From DATELY01 sp035276085 (GTDB lineage: Bacteria > Pseudomonadota > Gammaproteobacteria > Steroidobacterales > Steroidobacteraceae), in NCBI GenBank assembly GCA_035276085.1, contig DATELY010000249.1, positions 1 through 21,425 of the forward strand: a DNA stretch of 21,425 nucleotides. Reading direction: 5' to 3'. A model generated the notes under the pieces. The model had not been told where the DNA came from. It searched no databases and saw only the letters and a list, made by a program, of their open reading frames with translations. Numbering within the stretch: position 1 is the stretch's first letter; every line of letters begins with the position of its first letter. Shown here one piece after another: positions 16,181 to 21,425 of the stretch. Both the position numbers and the translations under genes were made by a program.

Positions 16181-18031
16181 TCATCCGGCTGTGAGAATTC
16201 GACGCCACGCATCTCGCGCGCGCTCAGCATCGGCACGCGTCAGCTGATCGCGACCGGCGTGATTCAATGGCTGGCCGCTTGCCATCGCGACCTCCAGCAA
16301 TGCAACCGCGCGCGCAACGCTGGCGCGATGAGCAGCCAGTTGCGGTGCGACCTCGCGGCCATCGAGCATCGGCAGCACGACGTGGCGATAGTGCGAGTGG
16401 TTGTAGACGAGATAGGCCAGCTCGGCGGTACGGCTTGCGGAAGGATCCAGTTGCTGCAGCTTGCGCGTGACGGGCAGCTGCGCCGTCATGGCTGCATACG
16501 CAGCCCTTGCGGCCTGCGCAGCCGTGGTGAGGTCGCCACGCTCGCTTGCGATCTGAGCGCGGTACATCTGCGTGATGTAACTCGAGGGTGGTGCATTCCA
16601 CACCGACCACGCGCCCGCCGTGAGCACGGCCAGGGGCACGCCGAAGTAAAGCAGCTGACGCGCCACTGTCGACAGCGGTGTACGACGCCGCGCTGTGCTC
16701 CACCACGAAACGGTTCTCAGCGAACCATCGACGCGAGGAAAGCCCAGACTTTCGTGATTCTCGTGATGCCGCACCTTCCAGATGAAACCGTCGAAGTAGT
16801 AGTGCAGCAGCGTGGACGTGAAGCCCACGGCGAGAAGGACCGACATGACCCAGCTGTTTGCCTGCGGCGTCGTAATCACTCCGCCATACAGCAGGCCCAG
16901 GCCGATGTAAGCCATCGCGAGCCACGCACCTCCCCGGCGATGCACGCGCTCGAACCAGCCCGAGCGCGCTCGGCCCGCGCGCGTGGTCAGGCCGCGGTTG
17001 TAGCGCCACGTGACAGCGAAGTACTGAGTGACGTGTACGACGCCGATGGCCGCAAAGCCAACCTTGAAACTCCACTCGGGCGCGAGCCGGAGCACCCAGG
17101 GATTCGGCGTATACGCGAAGTACAGCGCCCCGAACATGATGGCGAACAGCGCCAGCTTGGCGAGGCTGATGAAGTAACCCTTGTACCAGCACCAGGCGGT
17201 GTAGCCGACATACGCCACCGTCGTGAGCAGCGCCAGGTCACGCGTCAAACCGGTGAGCGGCGCAACCCATTGTGCCGGCAGCATCAGCAGCGCGTTGATG
17301 TGCACGCTCGTTTGCAGATCTTCGAGGAAGCCGGCCAGCCAGCTGCCGCTCGCGAGCATGATGTAGACGAACCAGGTTGCACACAGCCACCAATCCATGC
17401 GACCGGCCAACGCTCGCGGAGCCGCGTTCGCTCGATCGTAGAGGCGCATGAAGCCGTAGTGCTGGCGCAGGAAATGCCAGGGATCCCACAGCGCCAGAAA
17501 CAGATACACGTACAGGAAATAATCGAGCGGATAGCGCTTGTAATTGAGATAGCCGAGCGCCGCGGCAGAGAACGCGAGCGGCACGATCGGGCCGAGCACG
17601 AAGCTCCAACGATAGCGGCGGAACAAGTCGACGTCGCCATACACGCGTGCGAAGGTCGGCAAGTGATGCGCCACCGTGAGCACGATGTGCGTGGTCAGGA
17701 TCAGCGCTGTCGCTGCAGCGGAGTCGAATAGTTGAAACGCGAGCAACGCGGCGGCGAGCACCAGGAGTGGTGTGGCGATGATCAGCAGCGCGTCCAGCGA
17801 TGGAGAGAGGATCCAGGTCTGTGCCGGATGGTTGGGAGCGGGAACCGCTGCCGCGTGCCCCCACCCTGTCCCTCCCCCGCTGTCGCAGGGGAGGGGACGC
17901 TTGCTCTCAGCGCCGTCAACACGGACATCGCGTCCCCTCCCTTGCGGAGCGGGGGAGGGACAGGGTGGGGGCACGCGGAGCGACAACTGGCACTCACCCA
18001 GCGAGCCCACTGCCTCTCTCACCCCACTCAT
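16181..18031 (-). CDS. Polytopic membrane protein of unknown function, His-rich, with repeat-encoded N-terminus
   Basis: This 616-residue protein has about twelve predicted membrane segments between residues 78 and 480 and a soluble C-terminal part (about 485-616) rich in Ala helices. I do not recognise a named family. Histidine motifs lie near membrane borders: THIVLTVAHHLPTFARVYGD (115-133), WDPWHFLRQHYGF (182-194), VVHVTQYF (331-338) and LHYYFDGFIWKVRHHENHE (409-427). Such clusters recall metal-binding membrane enzymes, but the spacing does not match the fatty-acid desaturase boxes exactly. The ATG at 18031 overlaps the amidase C stop as ATGA, so this start is firm, and no good start lies further downstream. 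As a result residues 20-58 (Pro/Gly/Arg-rich) are encoded by an inverted pair of palindromic repeats. It is the only non-hydrolase in the operon; a transport, sensing or membrane-enzyme role is open. Confidence 0.85.
   Translation of the reverse strand: MSGVREAVGSLGECQLSLRVPPPCPSPAPQGRGRDVRVDGAESKRPLPCDSGGGTGWGHAAAVPAPNHPAQTWILSPSLDALLIIATPLLVLAAALLAFQLFDSAAATALILTTHIVLTVAHHLPTFARVYGDVDLFRRYRWSFVLGPIVPLAFSAAALGYLNYKRYPLDYFLYVYLFLALWDPWHFLRQHYGFMRLYDRANAAPRALAGRMDWWLCATWFVYIMLASGSWLAGFLEDLQTSVHINALLMLPAQWVAPLTGLTRDLALLTTVAYVGYTAWCWYKGYFISLAKLALFAIMFGALYFAYTPNPWVLRLAPEWSFKVGFAAIGVVHVTQYFAVTWRYNRGLTTRAGRARSGWFERVHRRGGAWLAMAYIGLGLLYGGVITTPQANSWVMSVLLAVGFTSTLLHYYFDGFIWKVRHHENHESLGFPRVDGSLRTVSWWSTARRRTPLSTVARQLLYFGVPLAVLTAGAWSVWNAPPSSYITQMYRAQIASERGDLTTAAQAARAAYAAMTAQLPVTRKLQQLDPSASRTAELAYLVYNHSHYRHVVLPMLDGREVAPQLAAHRASVARAVALLEVAMASGQPLNHAGRDQLTRADAERARDAWRRILTAG
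17858..17899 (+). repeat. GC-rich interspersed palindromic element, copy g (inside membrane protein gene)
   Basis: GCCCCCACCC, then CTGTCCCTCCCC, GCTGTCGC and GGGGAGGG. It is inverted relative to copy h across 32 bp, tails outward. It lies in frame within codons 45-58 of the membrane protein. Confidence 0.88.
17932..17972 (-). repeat. GC-rich interspersed palindromic element, copy h (inside membrane protein gene)
   Basis: This is the inverted partner of copy g, encoding codons 20-33 (PPPCPSPAPQGRGR). Together g and h form 40-bp arms able to fold into a strong mRNA stem-loop about 60 nt after the start codon. Confidence 0.88.
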
Positions 18032-19752
18032 CGTGACGCCACCATCGCCTTCTGCTTCTCGACAGCCGTGTAGCTGAAGCGCTCATCGGGCAAGGCGGGC
18101 GTGAGCGCCGGTGCCTTGCGATGATGCGTCGCCGCTTCATAGCCGCTCGCGAGCGTGATGAGCGTCGGCTCGGTGAACGGCTTGCCGAGAAACTGCACCG
18201 CGAAAGGCATGCCATCCGAGGCAAAGAAGCCGCCGGGGACGATGATCGTCGGCAGACCCGTGTACGAAGCGAGGGCATTCGCGGATTCGCTGGAGCCGCC
18301 GCCCGCGGGATTCGGCGCAGTGGGACGATCGTCGGTCAGCACCGTGCGATACGGGAGAATCAATGCGTCGAGCTGGTACTTCTCCATGAGATCGATCATC
18401 GCTGCGCGCAGCATGTCCTGTGCCTTGTACGCGGCGACGAGCTGTCTGTTGTGGTCGAGATTGCCGAGCTTGGCGGCTTCGATGATGGCGGGCTTCACGA
18501 GCTTGCCGCCCTTCGCGATCATTTCATCGACGGTGCGAACAGGCGCGCTCGGTGGCAACGCCGCGAGGTACTTGTTGATCGCATCCGCACGCTCATATTG
18601 AGCGGCACCCGATTCGCGCACGACCTCCGGCAAATTCAAACCCGTGAGCACGGGATCGACGATGAGCGCGCCGGCCGCCTTGAAATCGGCAACGGCTTTC
18701 TCGAAGAGCGCAGTGCCTTCGACGTGCTTCGGTCCCGGGCGCACCATCTCGCGCAACACGCCGATGCGGGCACCTTTCAATCCACCCGCTTTGACGAAGC
18801 TCGTGTAGGGCGCATCGGGCATCTTGCCGAGGCTGGCTTCGGTCGCGAGATCCGCGGGGTCGTAGCCCGCGATGGCATCGAGCGTGGCAGCGCAGTCATA
18901 CACGCTGCGACACATCGGTCCGCCGCTTTCCTGACGCGGCGAGCTCCACATCATCCCCGTGCGGCTCACGAGACCGTGCGTGGTGGAGAACCCAACGAGA
19001 TTGTTCAGCGTGCTTGGAATGACGATCGAGCCGCTCGTATCCGAGCCCAAGCCGACGGTGCCGTACCACGCCGCCATTGCGACGCCCGTGCCGGAGCTCG
19101 AACCGCCGGTGGTTTTCTTCGGGTTGTATGGACTCAGCGGTTGGCCGCCCAAGGTGCTGCCGCCGCTCGCTGCGACACCGTACCAATCCGACTGATTCAG
19201 TTTGCCGAGGATGATGGCGCCCGCCTTGCGCAAGCGATCGATCACGAAGGCATCGCGCGAGGGCTGCGACGTTGCCATCGGCTTGAAGCCGCCGGACGTC
19301 GGCATGTCATAGGTGTCGTACACATCCTTCGGCAGCACGACGATGCCGTGCAACGGCGAGCGCGGACCCTTCGCTTTGCGCTCGGCATCGAGCGCACGCG
19401 CTTGCTCGAGTGCCCTCTTGTTCAGCGTCAGGACTGCATTCAGCTTCGGTCCCTGCTTGTCGTACACCTCGATGCGCTGCAGGTACATGCCGACGAGCTT
19501 CTCGGAGGTGAGTGCACCGCTGTCCATCGCGGCTTGAATGTCGGCGATGGTGGCGGTGGAGAGATCGAAGTCGGCGGCGTTTGCTTTGTGCTGCCCCAAG
19601 CCCGCTGCAACTGAGATCGCGAGAATCCCGCTGACCACCCGCCGCGCAACGAGCGCTCTGCGCGAGGCATGCGCTATCCGCGAGTGCCCCCACCCCAACC
19701 CTCCCCCGCTCTGCAGGGGAGGGGGCAGATAACCAGTAACTGCTTCTTGCAT
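18028..19752 (-). CDS. Exported amidase-signature hydrolase (amidase C)
   Basis: This 574-residue amidase-signature enzyme is related to bacterial peptide amidases. The triad is Lys142 (VVLPKDVYDTYD), cis-Ser218 (TTGGSSSGTG) and nucleophile Ser242 (SDTSGSIVIPS, with Ser in place of the usual first Gly of GGS). The export signal lies at residues 28-59: HASRRALVARRVVSGILAIS, then an Ala/Gly-rich stretch ending KANA|ADF. The SRR could allow Tat use, otherwise Sec. Residues 10-23 (PPPLQSGGGLGWGH) come from a palindromic repeat placed ahead of the signal peptide. I start at ATG 19752, with AAAGGTG 6 nt upstream; a GTG three codons earlier is possible. It begins 11 bp after amidase D and overlaps the membrane protein gene by 4 bp. 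It is a paralogue of amidase D (shared RSPLHGI, YDKQGPK.NAV). The substrate is unknown. Confidence 0.92.
   Translation of the reverse strand: MQEAVTGYLPPPLQSGGGLGWGHSRIAHASRRALVARRVVSGILAISVAAGLGQHKANAADFDLSTATIADIQAAMDSGALTSEKLVGMYLQRIEVYDKQGPKLNAVLTLNKRALEQARALDAERKAKGPRSPLHGIVVLPKDVYDTYDMPTSGGFKPMATSQPSRDAFVIDRLRKAGAIILGKLNQSDWYGVAASGGSTLGGQPLSPYNPKKTTGGSSSGTGVAMAAWYGTVGLGSDTSGSIVIPSTLNNLVGFSTTHGLVSRTGMMWSSPRQESGGPMCRSVYDCAATLDAIAGYDPADLATEASLGKMPDAPYTSFVKAGGLKGARIGVLREMVRPGPKHVEGTALFEKAVADFKAAGALIVDPVLTGLNLPEVVRESGAAQYERADAINKYLAALPPSAPVRTVDEMIAKGGKLVKPAIIEAAKLGNLDHNRQLVAAYKAQDMLRAAMIDLMEKYQLDALILPYRTVLTDDRPTAPNPAGGGSSESANALASYTGLPTIIVPGGFFASDGMPFAVQFLGKPFTEPTLITLASGYEAATHHRKAPALTPALPDERFSYTAVEKQKAMVASR
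19686..19725 (+). repeat. GC-rich interspersed palindromic element, copy i (inside amidase C start region)
   Basis: GCCCCCACCCCAACCCTCCC, then CCGCTCTGC and GGGGAGGG. It is an unpaired copy read in frame as residues 10-23 of amidase C, in the same orientation to the gene as copy d in asparaginase-like 1 but in another reading frame. Confidence 0.88.
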
Positions 19753-19763
19753 GGTGGTCACCT

Positions 19764-21362
19764 TTAGTTCTTGATGGTCTCGTTCGACAGCGCGGGGGTG
19801 TTCTTCGGCAGCACGCGAGCTTGAGTCGCCTGCTCGAAGTCATAGCCATAGCCGAGCAGCTTCGGTTCGCTCCAGGCGCGGCCGAAGAAGGAGATCGTCA
19901 CGGGCAGGCCGTCCTTGGTCATGCCGGCGGGCACGATGAGATCGGGGAAGCCGGTTTCGTTCGCGATGTTCGTGGCCGACTCGGCACCGCCACCACCTGC
20001 TGGTGCGGGCGCGATGGGACGCGCCGGTTGCGGCGACGTCGGATACACGATCGCATCGAGCTTGTTCTTGTCGAACGTGGCTTCCACCGTCGTCTTGATC
20101 AGCGACAGACCTTCGTTCTTCGCCGCGAGGTAGAAGGGGTCCTGCAACCCGGCGGTCGCTTCGGAGCGCTTCATCGCCTCCAGCCGCCACGGGTTGTTGT
20201 ACTTGGAGCCCGGTGCTTCTGCTTTCGCGATGAGCTCCGTCAGCGTGTGCGGATACTCCGGCTTCAGCGTCGCGAGGTACTGATTGATCTGGGCCTTGAA
20301 CTCCGGCGGATTGATGGCCTGGTAGATCGAGCCCTTACCCTTGATGACGTACTCGGGATAGTTGAAGTCGACGACCGTGGCGCCGAGATCCTTCAGCGTC
20401 GCAATCGCCTCTTCCATCACGCGATCGGTTTCTTCGCTTTGCTTGAAGAAGTCGCGCGCCACGCCGATGCGCGCACCCTTCAGCGCGCCACGTTTCAGGA
20501 ACTGCGTGTAGTCGCTCTGCACGTGATCGGCGCTGGCGGCCGTCGCCTCGTCCGCCGAATCGACACCGGCCATCACGCTCAACGCCGCAGCGACGTCGTA
20601 CACGTTGCGCGCCATCGGCCCGCCGGTATCGAAGCTCAGCGCGAGCGGCACGATACCGTCGCGGCTCATCAAGCCACGCGTTGGCTTGAGCCCGACGATC
20701 CCGTTTGCCGACGACGGTCCGCGAATCGAACCGCCCGTGTCGGTACCTAGACCCAGCTGTGCAAATGCAGAGGCGATCGCTGCACCGGTCCCACCGCTCG
20801 AACCCGCGGGACCCTTGGTCAGATCGTGCGGGTTCAACGTCTGGCCGCCCATGGAGCTGAAGCCATTCGGTCCGCCCGCACCGGAAGCGAACTCGCTCAA
20901 GTTCACCTTCGCCAGAATGATCGCGCCCGCTGCGCGCAATCTCTTCACCGTGAAGGCATCGTCCGGCGGCACCGATCCTTTCAGCAGCAACGAGCCCGCA
21001 GTGGTCGGCATGTCGTACGTATCGAAGTTGTCCTTGAGCACGATGGGAATGCCGTGCAGTGGCGAACGCGCACCCTTGGCCTTGCGTTCGCGATCGAGCG
21101 CCTTGGCTTCCGCCAACGCCTTGTCGTTGAGATGGATGACCGCGTTGACCTTCGGTCCCTGCTTGTCGTACGCGCCGATGCGCGCGAGATACAGCTGCAC
21201 GAGCTGCTGCGAGGTGAGCGAGCCGTTGTCCATCGCGGACTGGATGTCGGCGACGTTGGCGTTTGCCAGATCGACTGCGACCGCCGTAGCCAACGGCACG
21301 GTACAGACCAGGGCGCTCATCACCGCAGTGACGAGCCGATTCGAACGCAGAGAGGGTTTCAT
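19764..21362 (-). CDS. Exported amidase-signature hydrolase, peptide-amidase-like (amidase D)
   Basis: This 532-residue amidase-signature enzyme is probably the first gene of the hydrolase operon. A Sec-type signal peptide (residues 1-30: MKPSLRSNRLVTAVMSALVC, then TVPLATAVA) indicates a periplasmic location. The triad is Lys110 (GIPIVLKDNFDTYDMP), cis-Ser188 (GPAGSSGGTG) and nucleophile Ser212 (TDTGGSIRGPS). Overall sequence style (ADIQSAMDNGSLTSQQLV..YLARI, SPLHGIPIVLKDN, LSRDGIVP-like MSRDGIVPLALSFDTGGPMAR, SEPKLLGYGYDFEQATQ) closely resembles the Stenotrophomonas peptide amidase, which removes C-terminal amide groups from peptides. That is a family comparison from memory, not a search. 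The ATG at 21362 has only a weak ribosome-binding site. The stop is 11 bp before amidase C, its paralogue. The promoter should lie in the few tens of bases to the right or outside the window. Confidence 0.93.
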   Translation of the reverse strand: MKPSLRSNRLVTAVMSALVCTVPLATAVAVDLANANVADIQSAMDNGSLTSQQLVQLYLARIGAYDKQGPKVNAVIHLNDKALAEAKALDRERKAKGARSPLHGIPIVLKDNFDTYDMPTTAGSLLLKGSVPPDDAFTVKRLRAAGAIILAKVNLSEFASGAGGPNGFSSMGGQTLNPHDLTKGPAGSSGGTGAAIASAFAQLGLGTDTGGSIRGPSSANGIVGLKPTRGLMSRDGIVPLALSFDTGGPMARNVYDVAAALSVMAGVDSADEATAASADHVQSDYTQFLKRGALKGARIGVARDFFKQSEETDRVMEEAIATLKDLGATVVDFNYPEYVIKGKGSIYQAINPPEFKAQINQYLATLKPEYPHTLTELIAKAEAPGSKYNNPWRLEAMKRSEATAGLQDPFYLAAKNEGLSLIKTTVEATFDKNKLDAIVYPTSPQPARPIAPAPAGGGGAESATNIANETGFPDLIVPAGMTKDGLPVTISFFGRAWSEPKLLGYGYDFEQATQARVLPKNTPALSNETIKN

Positions 21363-21395
21363 TGAATCGCGTCTTGGATGTTGCGTCGTACATCT

Positions 21396-21424
21396 CAGAC
21401 GGAGATGGCGGGGCGTGCCCCACC
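21396..21424. repeat. Short GC-rich motif, copy 2 (shared with 4173-4202)
   Basis: CAGACGGAG, then ATGGCGGGGC and GTGCCCCACC, closely matching 4173-4202. It lies about 35 bp upstream of the amidase D start, at the window edge. It may be a promoter-proximal regulatory site or part of a longer repeat cut by the window end. Confidence 0.45.
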
Positions 21425-21425
21425 T

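Noticed and set aside
16259..17731. 490-codon plus-strand open frame opposite the membrane protein
   Set aside because: Composition is typical of an antisense shadow (Arg, Gln, His rich, no motifs), while the minus strand has a consistent multi-TM protein coupled to its neighbours.
18121..19614. 497-codon plus-strand open frame opposite amidase C
   Set aside because: Arg/Gly/His-rich with no recognisable domain. The minus strand carries an intact amidase catalytic triad.
4265..19725. CRISPR-like interpretation of the recurring GC-rich elements
   Set aside because: Copies are scattered over 15 kb, in both orientations, with no regular spacers and no cas genes.

Overview
The window is about 21.4 kb of GC-rich, densely coding bacterial DNA. 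It carries RND efflux, CopC/CopD, Tat-exported amidases and abundant GC-rich interspersed palindromes. That combination suggests a proteobacterium, most likely a gammaproteobacterium of the Steroidobacter/Xanthomonadales type. The taxonomic guess comes from gene style only and is of low to moderate confidence. All genes run leftward (minus strand) except one Fic gene.

Layout: (1) 1-4087, an RND multidrug-efflux permease (its C-terminus lies beyond the window) and its periplasmic adaptor. The adaptor is transcribed first and the two genes overlap by 4 bp. (2) 4088-4402, an intergenic stretch holding two inverted GC-rich repeat elements and a motif seen again at the right edge of the window. 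(3) 4403-6867, a three-gene unit copC-copD-JmjC/cupin oxygenase. (4) 6998-8620, a membrane-anchored coiled-coil/TPR protein. (5) 8621-9022, a 400-bp gap with a TAGATAAA/TTTATCTA inverted repeat just upstream of (6) a plus-strand Fic protein (9023-10525) that looks like an insertion in an otherwise minus-strand region.

(7) 10556-21362 is the most remarkable part: seven consecutive minus-strand genes that look like one operon. In transcription order they are amidase D, amidase C, a 12-TM membrane protein of unknown function, amidase B, amidase A, asparaginase-like 2 and asparaginase-like 1. All six hydrolases carry export signals (Sec or Tat), so this is a periplasmic amide-hydrolysing battery. 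The hydrolases fall into three paralogous pairs (D/C, B/A, asparaginase 2/1). The four amidases keep the Ser-cisSer-Lys triad. Both asparaginase-like proteins have lost the Asp that follows the second catalytic Thr (replaced by Asn or Ala), which hints at a non-asparagine substrate.

A family of about 40-bp GC-rich palindromic elements occurs nine times, three times as inverted pairs. Inside the operon these elements cluster at gene starts. In three genes they lie in frame within the first about 60 codons and appear to be translated as part of the signal-peptide region or the cytoplasmic N-terminus.
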